64,000 nt of DNA, from the NCBI RefSeq assembly GCF_000010165.1, contig NC_012491.1, positions 1,420,001 through 1,484,000 on the forward strand. Reading direction: 5' to 3'. Below the pieces are notes generated by a model. The model made no database searches, had not been told where the DNA came from, and saw nothing but the letters and a program-made list of their open reading frames with translations. Both the position numbers and the translations under genes were made by a program. Below, piece by piece: positions 27,943-36,933 of the stretch (position 1 is its first letter; each line of letters opens with the position of its first letter). This DNA is from Brevibacillus brevis NBRC 100599. Its GTDB lineage: Bacteria > Bacillota > Bacilli > Brevibacillales > Brevibacillaceae.

Positions 27943-28686
27943 ATGAGAAACTTACAGGCTTTTTTCCGTATAACTACTTTCATGCTTATCCTCATCTGTA
28001 TCCCGACGCGAAGTGAGGCATTGCCGCTCACCCCCTTTCATATTTTGATTGATGTTGGACATGGAGGTGTAGATTCGGGAACTTCATTTGGGGATTTGTA
28101 CGAAAAAGACATCAATCTGCAAATTGCCAAACGACTTTACCAACAACTCACAGCTGCGGGTTACACCGTGGCTTTGAACCGCCACAAGGATGTTGCCCTG
28201 AGTGATGACAATCGTTGGTTGGACAACCGATCCCGCCATATACGTGACCTGGCTCAGCGCAAGAATTTGGCAAAAGAAATTGGCCCGCAGATGATGCTTA
28301 GCTTGCATGTAAACTGGTCACCGAGTCCTCGGCGCAGAGGAGCGATTATTTTGCATCAAAACACAGAAGAAAGCTACCTGTTGGCAGGGCTGCTGCAAAA
28401 CTCGCTGAACAAGCTCTCAGGGTCCAACGAAAAGCCAGTCAAGGGCAAGACGTACTACATGCTCCGACATAACTACTGTCCGTCTGTCATCGTGGAGATG
28501 GGGTTTATCAGCAACGCGCAGGACCGCGAAATGTTAACGAATCCCAAAGCACAAGAAAAAATCGCTCAGGCCATTACAGAGGCCGTGAGCGAATACGTAA
28601 AGCTATCACAAAATCTGAAAACGGAGGCTAGTGTGCAGGAGAGCTGGTGGAGAAAATTAATGAGTAGTTTGCTGGATAAGCTTTGA
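27943..28686 (+). CDS. N-acetylmuramoyl-L-alanine amidase (Amidase_3, CwlD-like), secreted
   Basis: A 247 aa zinc amidase that cleaves the bond between MurNAc and the stem peptide. A signal peptide (residues ~1-25) precedes the catalytic domain. Zinc ligands and catalytic residues are visible: DVGHGGVDSG, YEKDINLQIA, SLHVNWS and VEMGFISN. The single-domain layout without cell-wall binding repeats resembles CwlD, which acts with a deacetylase to make spore cortex muramic lactam; the convergent neighbour is a deacetylase of another family. The ribosome binding site is weak. The 3' end overlaps the neighbour by 30 bases. Confidence 0.82.
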   Translation: MRNLQAFFRITTFMLILICIPTRSEALPLTPFHILIDVGHGGVDSGTSFGDLYEKDINLQIAKRLYQQLTAAGYTVALNRHKDVALSDDNRWLDNRSRHIRDLAQRKNLAKEIGPQMMLSLHVNWSPSPRRRGAIILHQNTEESYLLAGLLQNSLNKLSGSNEKPVKGKTYYMLRHNYCPSVIVEMGFISNAQDREMLTNPKAQEKIAQAITEAVSEYVKLSQNLKTEASVQESWWRKLMSSLLDKL

Positions 28687-29439
28687 AATGGTTACAAATT
28701 CGGCCTCCTTCTGAATTCGCGGGATGTACTGGCGCAGAAGGGAGGCTGTTTTCTTGCCAGGAGGTCCAACATGACCAATTGCGATACATAGGGGATGGTT
28801 ATGGATTTTTTTGCAGACGAGCTCCATCTGCTTCGTAATATGTGGGACAGAGTATACGTCATCCAGAAAAATTTGATTCACTGCATGGGGGACGCCCATT
28901 TCGGCTGCGACTTTCGCCGCCACGCTTTTATCGGTAGTCTTGCTGTCCAGGTAAAAAAGGCCCCGTTCTTTGACGACCTTCATGATGATGCGCATGATTC
29001 GCTCGTCAGCCGTAATTTTTGAGCCCATATGGTTATTCATGCCAATCGCATGTGGCACATCGTCAATCGCTTTCTCCACGCGACTGCGAATCTCATCGTC
29101 GGACAGGTCAGCCGTAATGGCTCCAGGACCGAGCCAGGAGCGTTTTCCTTTCATTGGCTCCATCGGCATGTGAACGAGTACATCATGACCTTTTTGATGA
29201 GCGAGCTCGGCATCCTGCTTTGTGCTGGGCATAAACGGCATGACGGCAACAGTCAGAGGGACTGGCATTGCTAATATTTCCTCCGTCCCTTGCATGTTGT
29301 TCCCGAAATCATCAATGACAAATGCCATCAGCTTTTTGACGACGGGTGCAGGGGCTGGGGTGGAGTTAGCAGTCACTGGAATCGCCCCAAGGGAAAGTAA
29401 AAGCGTGAGCACGATCGGAATCAAATTTCTCCCATTCAT
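28657..29439 (-). CDS. Divergent polysaccharide deacetylase (YibQ-like), secreted
   Basis: The ATG at 29439 follows GGAAGGTGATC and gives a 260 aa protein with a signal peptide (residues ~1-24). The catalytic region has AFVIDDFGNN (metal-binding DD), VAVMPFMPSTK, HDVLVHMPMEPM and GMNNHMGS, the pattern of the divergent polysaccharide deacetylase family. It probably acts on cell-wall sugars outside the membrane; the exact substrate is unknown. It is convergent with the amidase and the last 30 bases overlap. Confidence 0.85.
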   Translation of the reverse strand: MNGRNLIPIVLTLLLSLGAIPVTANSTPAPAPVVKKLMAFVIDDFGNNMQGTEEILAMPVPLTVAVMPFMPSTKQDAELAHQKGHDVLVHMPMEPMKGKRSWLGPGAITADLSDDEIRSRVEKAIDDVPHAIGMNNHMGSKITADERIMRIIMKVVKERGLFYLDSKTTDKSVAAKVAAEMGVPHAVNQIFLDDVYSVPHITKQMELVCKKIHNHPLCIAIGHVGPPGKKTASLLRQYIPRIQKEAEFVTISKLIQQTTH

Positions 29440-29580
29440 AAGATCACCTTCCTTGTCCATTTTTTTCATAGTCTGTTCAATCACCTTGTGCTTTACCCGC
29501 CATATCTACGGCTTGGCTTTGATGTTTGCCCTATGTTACGATTAAAGATAGTAGTTTTGTAACGAGAGGGGTCGAATTCC

Positions 29581-32229
29581 TTGAGTCATTTTGTGTTGAT
29601 TGATGGAAACAGTGTTGCGAACCGGGCGTTTTATGCGCTCCCTTTGTTGTCCACATCGGCAGGACTGCATACAAACGCAGTGCTGGGCTTTACGACTATG
29701 CTGTTAAAAGTGTTGGAGGAAATGAAGCCGACGCATATCATGGTTGCTTTTGACGCGGGAAAAGTCGTGTTTCGCCATAGCGAGTATGCCGAGTACAAAG
29801 GGGGACGCAGTAAAACTCCGCCGGAGCTGTCTGAACAGTTTCCACTGATTCGGGAGCTGTTGGATGCCTTCTCAATCAAACGCTTCGAGCTGGAAGGCTA
29901 TGAGGCGGATGACATTATCGGTACGTTGACGAAGCAGGCAGATGAGCAAGCTTGGAAAACGACTGTCATTACCGGAGACAAAGATATGCTGCAGCTCGTG
30001 TCCGAGCATGTATCCGTTGCTTTGACGCGCAAGGGAGTTAGCGAAATCGAGATGTACACTCCGGAAGAAATTCACGAAAAGTACGGCCTTAAGCCGCTGC
30101 AAATAATTGATCTGAAAGGCTTGATGGGCGATTCGTCCGACAACATTCCAGGTGTTCCTGGTGTCGGGGAAAAAACAGCGCTGAAGCTGCTGCACGAATA
30201 CGGTTCTGTTGAGCAAGTACTGGAAAATATCGATAAAGTATCAGGTAAAAAGCTGCAAGAGAACCTGCGTGAGAATGTAGACAAGGCGAACATGAGTAAA
30301 GCCTTGGCAACCATTTTGCGTGAAGCGCCTGTGGAGCTGGATGTACAAGAGACTGGCTTTGAAGGCTATGATGGCCTACCTGTGAGCGAGTTCTTTAAAA
30401 AGATGGAATTCAAATCGCTCTTGTCCAAGATCAAAGTGGCACAGCCAGAAGGTGGAAGCGGACAAGCAGACGCCAAGCCATTCTCATTTGAGATGATTTC
30501 AGAGGAAAACAAAGCGGCGTACGAGTCCAAGCTGACTTCGCCAATGGCTCTTTACATCGAAATGGACGGGGAAAACTATCATCATGCGCCTTTCCTCGGG
30601 ATTGGACTGGCTACGGAAGATACGGTGATGTTTGTGCCGTGGGACGTAGCCAAGGAATGGAAGGCGCTCTGTGAGTGGCTGGCTGATCCGGCAAAGGAAA
30701 AGTGGGTATTTGACGGCAAGCGAGATACGGTTGGACTCGCTTGGCATGATTTTGCGATAAAAGGCATCAGCTTTGATGTGTACCTCGCTTCTTACCTGCT
30801 GAATGCGGCTGAGAGCAACCCGACCTTGGATAGCATTGCGGCACAATACGCTCAGACACGGGTATTGTCAGATGAAGAGGTGTACGGCAAGGGTGCCAAG
30901 CGTCTTGTTCCTGAAATGGACGTGCTGAGCGAGCATGTGGCACATAAAGCGGCAGCCATCTGGCAGAGCGTTCCAGTATTGCGCGAGCAGCTGGCGGAAA
31001 ACGAAATGGAAAAGCTGCTCGGCGAATTGGAAGCACCACTGAGTATGGTATTGGCTCTCATGGAAAAGCAAGGCGTGAAAGTAAACAGTGAGCGTCTCGT
31101 GCAAATGGGGGAAGACTTGGATAAAAAGCTAGCGGGTCTGACTGATCAGATTTACGAGCTGGCGGGTGGGGCATTCAACATCAACTCGCCGAAGCAATTG
31201 GGTGAAATTTTGTTTGACCGCTTGTCTCTGCCTGTATTGAAAAAGACTAAAACCGGGCCTTCTACTAGTGCGGATGTATTGGAGAAGCTCGCCCCGTATC
31301 ATCCGATCATCGATGCGATCCTGACCTTCCGTCAGCTCGGCAAGCTCCGTTCTACGTATATTGAAGGTTTGACCAAGGAAATTCATACGAAGACGAGCAA
31401 GGTGCATACGCTTTACAACCAAGCGACTACGGCGACAGGACGCCTGTCCAGCACAGACCCGAATCTGCAAAATATCCCGATCCGCATGGAAGAAGGACGC
31501 AAGATTCGCGAGGCGTTTATCCCGTCAGAGGATGGCTGGTACATGCTGGCGGCCGACTATTCCCAGATTGAGCTGCGGATTTTGGCCCATATTTCGCAAG
31601 ACGAAAACTTGATTGACGCCTTCCAAAAAGGAATGGATATTCATACCCGCACCGCGATGGACGTCTTTGGTGTGAGTGAGGAAGAAGTGACTTCGCTGAT
31701 GCGCCGTCAGGCCAAAGCGGTCAACTTCGGGATCGTATACGGCATCAGCGACTACGGTCTGTCGCAAAACCTCAATATTACCCGTAAAGAAGCTGGGGAC
31801 TTCATTGAGCGTTACTTTGATGTCTTCTCTGGTGTGAAGCGCTGGATGGACGAGATCGTTCAGCAGGCGAAGGCGGATGGCCATGTGACGACCTTGTTGA
31901 ACCGCCGCCGCTACCTGCCTGATATTCGCAGCAGCAACTTTAACCTGCGTTCGTTTGCCGAGCGTACCGCGATGAACACGCCGATCCAGGGGACTGCTGC
32001 CGATGTGATCAAGCTGGCGATGATTCGCATGCAGGAAGCGCTCGAGGAGAAAGGTCTCGCTAGCCGCATGCTTTTGCAGGTGCACGATGAGCTTGTATTT
32101 GAAGTGCCAGACAACGAGCTTGAGGTCATGCGCAAGCTGGTACCAGAAGTGATGGAGAGTGCGCTGTCCCTCGACGTGCCGCTCAAGGTGGACGTCAGTG
32201 ACGGACGTACCTGGTACGATGCGAAGTAG
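29581..32229 (+). CDS. polA: DNA polymerase I (5' nuclease active, proofreading site lost)
   Basis: An 882 aa repair and Okazaki-fragment polymerase. The 5' nuclease domain (1-290) has LIDGNSVANRAFYA, AFDAGKVVFRH and DSSDNIPGVPGVGEKTA. The 3'-5' exonuclease-like domain (~295-470) lacks the catalytic acid pair, reading YIEMDG where active enzymes have D-x-E, as in Geobacillus Pol I. Polymerase motifs A (DYSQIELRIL, ~657), B (RRQAKAVNFGIVYG, ~708) and C (QVHDELVFEVP, ~835) are intact. The start is TTG at 29581, giving SHFVLIDGN directly after it. Confidence 0.95.
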   Translation: MSHFVLIDGNSVANRAFYALPLLSTSAGLHTNAVLGFTTMLLKVLEEMKPTHIMVAFDAGKVVFRHSEYAEYKGGRSKTPPELSEQFPLIRELLDAFSIKRFELEGYEADDIIGTLTKQADEQAWKTTVITGDKDMLQLVSEHVSVALTRKGVSEIEMYTPEEIHEKYGLKPLQIIDLKGLMGDSSDNIPGVPGVGEKTALKLLHEYGSVEQVLENIDKVSGKKLQENLRENVDKANMSKALATILREAPVELDVQETGFEGYDGLPVSEFFKKMEFKSLLSKIKVAQPEGGSGQADAKPFSFEMISEENKAAYESKLTSPMALYIEMDGENYHHAPFLGIGLATEDTVMFVPWDVAKEWKALCEWLADPAKEKWVFDGKRDTVGLAWHDFAIKGISFDVYLASYLLNAAESNPTLDSIAAQYAQTRVLSDEEVYGKGAKRLVPEMDVLSEHVAHKAAAIWQSVPVLREQLAENEMEKLLGELEAPLSMVLALMEKQGVKVNSERLVQMGEDLDKKLAGLTDQIYELAGGAFNINSPKQLGEILFDRLSLPVLKKTKTGPSTSADVLEKLAPYHPIIDAILTFRQLGKLRSTYIEGLTKEIHTKTSKVHTLYNQATTATGRLSSTDPNLQNIPIRMEEGRKIREAFIPSEDGWYMLAADYSQIELRILAHISQDENLIDAFQKGMDIHTRTAMDVFGVSEEEVTSLMRRQAKAVNFGIVYGISDYGLSQNLNITRKEAGDFIERYFDVFSGVKRWMDEIVQQAKADGHVTTLLNRRRYLPDIRSSNFNLRSFAERTAMNTPIQGTAADVIKLAMIRMQEALEEKGLASRMLLQVHDELVFEVPDNELEVMRKLVPEVMESALSLDVPLKVDVSDGRTWYDAK

Positions 32230-32277
32230 GCATGCCTAGGACATAAGGATCGATAGACAGCGAGAGGAGGAGGGCAT

Positions 32278-33108
32278 ATGCCAGAATTGCCGGAGGTAGA
32301 AACCGTCGTAAGGACTTTGCGTGGCTTGGTTATGGGAAAAACGATCGAGAGAGTAAGTGTTCATTTGGCGCGTATTGTACGTCAGCCAGATGACGTGGAA
32401 GCTTTCAAATCTCTCTTGGTGGGACAAACCATCCAGGATATCCAACGGCGGGCAAAATTCATTCAGTTTTTCTTAAACGAGGACGTGCTCGTGTCCCATC
32501 TGCGAATGGAAGGGCGCTATGGCGTGTATCAGGCGGATGATCCCGTTGAGAAGCATACCCATGTCGTCTTCCATTTTACGGACGGGACGGAGCTGCGTTA
32601 TCGGGATGTTCGCCAGTTCGGGACGATGGATCTGTTCCCTAAGGGGAAGGAAACAACCATTGGACCTTTGGCAAAACTGGGGGTAGAACCGCTAGATAAG
32701 AGTTTTACTCCTGAAGTTTTGGGGAAATTGTTAAAAGGACGGTCAACAAAAATTAAGCCGCTTCTCCTAAACCAGGAATGTATTGTAGGGCTGGGGAATA
32801 TTTATGTGGACGAGTCACTCTTTAAAGCAGGCATTCATCCGGAGAAACCAGCAGGAAAGCTGACAGATAAAGAAGTTATTCGACTGCACGAAAGCATCGT
32901 CTCCACTTTGCAAGAAGCGGTAGAACAAGGTGGTAGCTCCATCAAGTCGTATGTGAACGGACAGGGCGAGATGGGAATGTTCCAGCAATCTCTATTAGTG
33001 TATGGACGAAAAGATGAGGCGTGTACGAAGTGCGGAGCCGAAATCATTCGGTTTGTAGTCGGCGGCAGAGGGACGCATATTTGCCCGGACTGCCAAAAGA
33101 ACCAGTAG
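32278..33108 (+). CDS. mutM: Formamidopyrimidine-DNA glycosylase
   Basis: Removes 8-oxoguanine and formamidopyrimidines and nicks the abasic site. The 276 aa protein begins MPELPEVETV with the catalytic Pro2 and Glu3; the RRAKFIQF loop holds the conserved lysine. NIYVDESLFKAGIHP is the helix-turn-helix, and the C-terminal zinc finger is CTKCGAEI ... HICPDCQ. It follows polA by 48 bases with GAGAGGAGGAG before the start, the usual Bacillus repair cluster. Confidence 0.96.
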   Translation: MPELPEVETVVRTLRGLVMGKTIERVSVHLARIVRQPDDVEAFKSLLVGQTIQDIQRRAKFIQFFLNEDVLVSHLRMEGRYGVYQADDPVEKHTHVVFHFTDGTELRYRDVRQFGTMDLFPKGKETTIGPLAKLGVEPLDKSFTPEVLGKLLKGRSTKIKPLLLNQECIVGLGNIYVDESLFKAGIHPEKPAGKLTDKEVIRLHESIVSTLQEAVEQGGSSIKSYVNGQGEMGMFQQSLLVYGRKDEACTKCGAEIIRFVVGGRGTHICPDCQKNQ

Positions 33109-33216
33109 TGACCGTTTCTTTTGGCGACCGCAAGCGGTCATTGTATTTTCATGAAAAACTTCGAGAAGTTTTTCACAAAGCAGTTATAACAGTTCGACCA
33201 AGGGAGGAGGATGGGC

Positions 33217-33819
33217 ATGATACTAGGGTTAACAGGCGGAATTGCCACTGGGAAAAGCACGGTGACAGGTATGCTTCGAGAGCGTGGAATTCCTGTCATT
33301 GACGCTGACCAAATCGCCAGAGAGGTCGTAGAACCAGGTAAACTGGCCTATGAAGCGATCGTGCGCCATTTTGGAAGAGAAATCCTATTGGAAGATGGTC
33401 AAATTGATCGAAAAAAACTAGGTGAGATCGTGTTTTCGGACGAGTCCGAGCGTCAAAAGCTGAACGCCATCGTCCATCCCGAGGTACGCCGCGTCATGCG
33501 GGAAGAGGCCGAATCAGCGGAAGCGAATGGAGCCGAGATCGTCTTTATGGACATTCCTCTGCTGTATGAGAGCAAGCTTACGCATATGGTAGAAAAAATC
33601 GTGGTCGTCTATGCGCCCTACGAGATGCAACTGGCGAGAATGCTGGAGCGCGACGAATTGGAAGAAGAACAAGCACGAAAAAGACTGCGGGCACAGTTTC
33701 CTATTGATCAGAAGAAGCAGGGCGCAGACTTTTTGATCGATAATTCTGGTTCGCGTGAAGAAACCGAGCGTCAAGTGGAGGCTGTATTAGCCGCGATTCG
33801 ATCGGAGCGTCAATCATGA
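33217..33819 (+). CDS. coaE: Dephospho-CoA kinase
   Basis: Last step of coenzyme A synthesis: phosphorylation of the 3' hydroxyl of dephospho-CoA. The 200 aa protein begins MILGLTGGIATGKSTV with the P-loop, then DADQIAREVVEPG and HPEVRRVM, IPLLYESKL and a C-terminal DFLIDNSGS. The ATG at 33217 is chosen over one at 33211 because the GGAGG then has correct spacing. The stop overlaps the start of the next gene (ATGA). Confidence 0.95.
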   Translation: MILGLTGGIATGKSTVTGMLRERGIPVIDADQIAREVVEPGKLAYEAIVRHFGREILLEDGQIDRKKLGEIVFSDESERQKLNAIVHPEVRRVMREEAESAEANGAEIVFMDIPLLYESKLTHMVEKIVVVYAPYEMQLARMLERDELEEEQARKRLRAQFPIDQKKQGADFLIDNSGSREETERQVEAVLAAIRSERQS

Positions 33820-34379
33820 GTTTTGGCAAACGTGCAGCATGGATTCTGCTCGTTTTGGCGAGTGTATTTTTGCTGCTAAACACGCCAGTGGTGTGGAAAT
33901 GGATGTACCCGATCAAATATGAGCAACAGATTGTGACGGCTGCACTGAAATATAAGGTGGACCCTCATTTGGTATTGGCCATCATTCGTTCCGAGAGTGG
34001 ATTTGCGACAGATCGCGTTTCGAAAAAAGGTGCGGTCGGGCTCATGCAACTCATGCCGGAAACAGCGCAATGGATTGTCAATGAGGCAGGCTTCCGTCCA
34101 AAGGACAGTCAATACTTGTACGACCCTGTCATGAACATCGAGATTGGGACATGGTATCTCGATTTTTTGCTGTCCCGCTATGATGGCGATATCGTCAAAG
34201 TCATTGCCGCCTACAACGCCGGTCCGGGAAAAGTAAATGGATGGCTCGCGAGTGAGCAATGGAACGGAACTCGAGACACGGTTGAGGACATACCATATGG
34301 GGAGACCCGTCAATATGTCCAGCGAGTGCTCTATTATCATGATCGTTACAAAAATATATACGACTTTCAATTACGTTGA
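33816..34379 (+). CDS. Lytic transglycosylase (Slt family), membrane-anchored
   Basis: A 187 aa protein with an N-terminal transmembrane anchor (residues ~8-22) and an SLT domain. IIRSESGFATDRVSKKGAVGLMQLMP holds the catalytic glutamate (first E of SES) and AYNAGPGKVNGWL is the second family motif. It cleaves MurNAc-GlcNAc bonds, leaving anhydro ends, on the outer face of the membrane. The start overlaps the coaE stop, so the two are translationally coupled; the same pairing occurs in other Bacillales. Confidence 0.9.
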   Translation: MSFGKRAAWILLVLASVFLLLNTPVVWKWMYPIKYEQQIVTAALKYKVDPHLVLAIIRSESGFATDRVSKKGAVGLMQLMPETAQWIVNEAGFRPKDSQYLYDPVMNIEIGTWYLDFLLSRYDGDIVKVIAAYNAGPGKVNGWLASEQWNGTRDTVEDIPYGETRQYVQRVLYYHDRYKNIYDFQLR

Positions 34380-34386
34380 AAATTAT

Positions 34387-34429
34387 GAAAAGCCGCTTCT
34401 CTTACGGGTTAGAGAGCGGTTTTTTCTCT
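34387..34429 (+). terminator. Intrinsic terminator of the polA-mutM-coaE-slt run
   Basis: AGCCGCTTCTCT pairs with AGAGAGCGGT (one bulge) and is followed by T6. Confidence 0.8.
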
Positions 34430-34479
34430 TTTTTTGGGTAGGGTAAATCGTCCAAATATTTATTTTTCAGTAAAACACA

Positions 34480-34507
34480 TTGATAATTGTGTCATACTTA
34501 TTATAAT
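34480..34507 (+). promoter_or_regulatory. gapB promoter with a CcpN-like site in the spacer
   Basis: TTGATA and TATAAT are 16 bases apart. The spacer contains TGTGTCATACT (34488-34498), which fits the CcpN pattern TRTGHYATAYW as I remember it. In B. subtilis CcpN represses gapB on glycolytic carbon sources. Only one site is seen, whereas known targets usually carry two. Confidence 0.55.
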
Positions 34508-34553
34508 AAAAGTATCAGATAAGCGTAACTCAATTCGAAAGGGGTTTCTATAT

Positions 34554-35600
34554 ATGACAATTAAAATCGGTATTAATGGTTTCGGACGTATTGGCCGTAT
34601 GGTATTCCGCCGCGCTATCCAGGACCCCAACATTGAAATCGTTGCAATCAACGCTAGCTATCCAGCGGAGACGCTTGCACATTTGTTGAAATATGACACG
34701 ATCCACGGACGCCTGCAAAATAAAGTGGAAGTCCAAGACAACAAGATTATCGTAGATGGAAAAGCAACAGTTGTACTGTCTGACCGTGATCCGCTGAAGC
34801 TGCCTTGGGGTGACCTGGGAGTAGAGATCGTTGTAGAAGCTACAGGTAAGTTCAACAATCGCGAAGGCGCTGGCAAGCACCTGCAAAGCGGTGCGAAGAA
34901 AGTTGTGATTACAGCACCAGCGAAAGAAGAAGACGTGACAATCGTAATGGGTGTAAACGAAGGCACCTACGACCACGCCAATCACCACATTATCTCCAAT
35001 GCTTCCTGCACAACCAACTGTCTCGCACCTGTGGCAAAAGTGCTCAACGATTCATTCGGTATCGAACAAGGTCTCATGACTACCATTCACTCGTTTACAA
35101 ACGATCAGGTGAATCTCGACAATCCGCATAAAGACCTGCGTCGTGCACGTGCAGCTAGCGAGTCCATCATTCCAACGACGACAGGAGCTGCTCGTGCAGT
35201 AGGAATCGTTTTGCCAGAATTGAATGGCAAGCTGAACGGTTTTTCCTTGCGCGTACCAACTCCAAACGTTTCTGTAGTAGACTTGGTGGTCAATACGAAG
35301 AAGCCAGTTACATTGGACGAAGTAAACCGCGTCCTGCGTGAAGCGAGCGAAGGCAGCATGAAAGGCTACCTCGAGTTCTGCGACGAGCCGCTCGTATCCA
35401 GCGATTTCAATGGCAATGATCACTCCTCGATCATCGACGGTCTGTCTACGATGGTAATGGGAGACAATCAAGTAAAAGTCATTGCTTGGTACGATAATGA
35501 GTGGGGCTACTCCTGCCGTGTCGTAGACTTGGTTCGCCACGTATCCGAGCAGCACAATCAAGCTGCAACAAGAGAAGCTGCTGCTGTTGGTGTAAAATAA
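34554..35600 (+). CDS. gapB: Glyceraldehyde-3-phosphate dehydrogenase, gluconeogenic type
   Basis: A 348 aa GAPDH. The catalytic motif ASCTTNCLAP is intact. The region after the second strand reads INASYPAETLAHLLKYDTIHGR; the absence of the NAD-selecting aspartate of GapA at this place is the hallmark of B. subtilis GapB, which prefers NADP and works in gluconeogenesis. The ATG at 34554 follows AAAGGGGTTT and gives MTIKIGINGFGRIG. It stands alone with its own promoter and terminator, downstream of coaE as in Bacillus. Confidence 0.92.
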   Translation: MTIKIGINGFGRIGRMVFRRAIQDPNIEIVAINASYPAETLAHLLKYDTIHGRLQNKVEVQDNKIIVDGKATVVLSDRDPLKLPWGDLGVEIVVEATGKFNNREGAGKHLQSGAKKVVITAPAKEEDVTIVMGVNEGTYDHANHHIISNASCTTNCLAPVAKVLNDSFGIEQGLMTTIHSFTNDQVNLDNPHKDLRRARAASESIIPTTTGAARAVGIVLPELNGKLNGFSLRVPTPNVSVVDLVVNTKKPVTLDEVNRVLREASEGSMKGYLEFCDEPLVSSDFNGNDHSSIIDGLSTMVMGDNQVKVIAWYDNEWGYSCRVVDLVRHVSEQHNQAATREAAAVGVK

Positions 35601-35611
35601 GTAGCATATAC

Positions 35612-35649
35612 AAAACCCCTTTGCCGATATTTCGAGCAAAGGGGTTTTT
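35612..35649. terminator. Bidirectional terminator between gapB and the HD-GYP gene
   Basis: AAAACCCCTTTGC pairs with GCAAAGGGGTTTT; T runs on both strands. Confidence 0.9.
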
Positions 35650-35662
35650 CGTTGCTTCGTAT

Positions 35663-36796
35663 TTACGATGAGGTAGGAGGATCTTCTAATGAGTTCACGT
35701 TAAATAGATCATCATCTTCAAAGCCGATAATAAACAGTCGGATGTTCGCTTTGAGATCGAGGTCATAAGGGCTAGGGACGTCGTTTCCTCGGCCGTCTTT
35801 TATCACACGTACAGTAGGGCGATGCGAATAATCCGGATCAACCCGACTCACTACCCCGACTTCTCCGGTATTCAAAACGACGCTGCTACCAATCGGGAAG
35901 ATAGCAATGTGCTTGATAAAGGCACTTACGAGATGGTGCTCGAATAACGTACCGCCAGACCCAAACAGGTATTCCACAGCATCCTGTGGCATGTACCGCT
36001 TGCGCCATGGACGTGGGGAAGTCAATGAATCATAAATATCGCAGAGACCGACGATTTGCGCGAATTCGTGAATTTGCTTGCCGGATAATCCCTGTGGATA
36101 GCCACTTCCATTTAGCCGTTCATGGTGCTGCAAGCAGACGTGGGCTGACAAAAGCGAGATGTCATGCTGCTTTCGCAACAAATTAAAGCCAAGCATCGTG
36201 TGTTGTTTGGCGATTTCCTTCTCTTCGTCTGTCCAACGCTCTGTTTTTTGCAACAGCTCTTCAGGCAGGCTCACTTTGCCGATATCGTGCAGCATGGCCC
36301 CTATCCCCAAATTGATGAGCTGTGTGCGATTGTAGCCTAGAGACATGCCGACAGCAGTCGCCAGTACGGCCACATTCACGGAGTGATGGTATAAGGATGG
36401 CGAATGAGAAGAGATCGTCGTCAAATGTCCAACCATTTGCTTGTTTTGCATCAGGTCGTCCAAGATAGAACTAAAGGCACGCTGAAAATGAAGGCCCATT
36501 TCTTTTAAGGAAATTTTCCGGGCCAGCTTGTTTGAGTTTGTAATTTGTTTGATCGTCTTCTCGATGGCTTCCACAGCTACTTGTCTGGTTTGTGGGCGAA
36601 TCACTTCTTCCACAACGATGTCATTGGTACGGGCATCATCGATATACACCGAATCAACACCAGTTCGCTCTAATCCGGAAATGAGTCGTTCCGTTAATTG
36701 CATACCGGTTCCAAGCAGCACCTTTCCATCTTCTGTGAAGACCGTACGTCCCAATTTCATTCCAGGCTGTAGGTGTTTTAAAGATACTAAACGCAT
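35663..36796 (-). CDS. HD-GYP domain protein, probable cyclic-di-GMP phosphodiesterase
   Basis: The ATG at 36796 follows GGAGGGATA and yields 377 aa. The N-terminal ~90 residues hold a segment (LQPGMKLGRTVFTEDGKVLL) common to Bacillales HD-GYP proteins. The HD-GYP core has YHHSVNVAVLATA, LHDIGK (HD at ~170), the second histidine cluster HHERLNGSGYPQG (224-236) and DIYDSLTS. These residues suggest an active metal-dependent hydrolase of cyclic dinucleotides. It runs opposite to gapB and nrdR and occupies the place where B. subtilis has speD. Confidence 0.88.
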   Translation of the reverse strand: MRLVSLKHLQPGMKLGRTVFTEDGKVLLGTGMQLTERLISGLERTGVDSVYIDDARTNDIVVEEVIRPQTRQVAVEAIEKTIKQITNSNKLARKISLKEMGLHFQRAFSSILDDLMQNKQMVGHLTTISSHSPSLYHHSVNVAVLATAVGMSLGYNRTQLINLGIGAMLHDIGKVSLPEELLQKTERWTDEEKEIAKQHTMLGFNLLRKQHDISLLSAHVCLQHHERLNGSGYPQGLSGKQIHEFAQIVGLCDIYDSLTSPRPWRKRYMPQDAVEYLFGSGGTLFEHHLVSAFIKHIAIFPIGSSVVLNTGEVGVVSRVDPDYSHRPTVRVIKDGRGNDVPSPYDLDLKANIRLFIIGFEDDDLFNVNSLEDPPTSS

Positions 36797-36861
36797 GACT
36801 ATCCCTCCAACAGTACCATAATTGTACTCCATTCGACTTATGCTTTAAATAGGTACAAGGA

Positions 36862-36912
36862 TTGACTTGACTTCTGACAGGAATATGAGGGACACTGTAG
36901 ACAAGTATTGTC
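36862..36912 (+). promoter_or_regulatory. Candidate nrdR promoter and palindrome
   Basis: TTGACT (36862) and TATGAG (36884) are spaced by 16 bases. Just downstream is the perfect palindrome GACAA-GTA-TTGTC (36900-36912), suggesting an operator at the transcript start. It does not resemble the NrdR box. Confidence 0.35.
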
Positions 36913-36933
36913 AGTATTGGAGTTGATTCTGAT

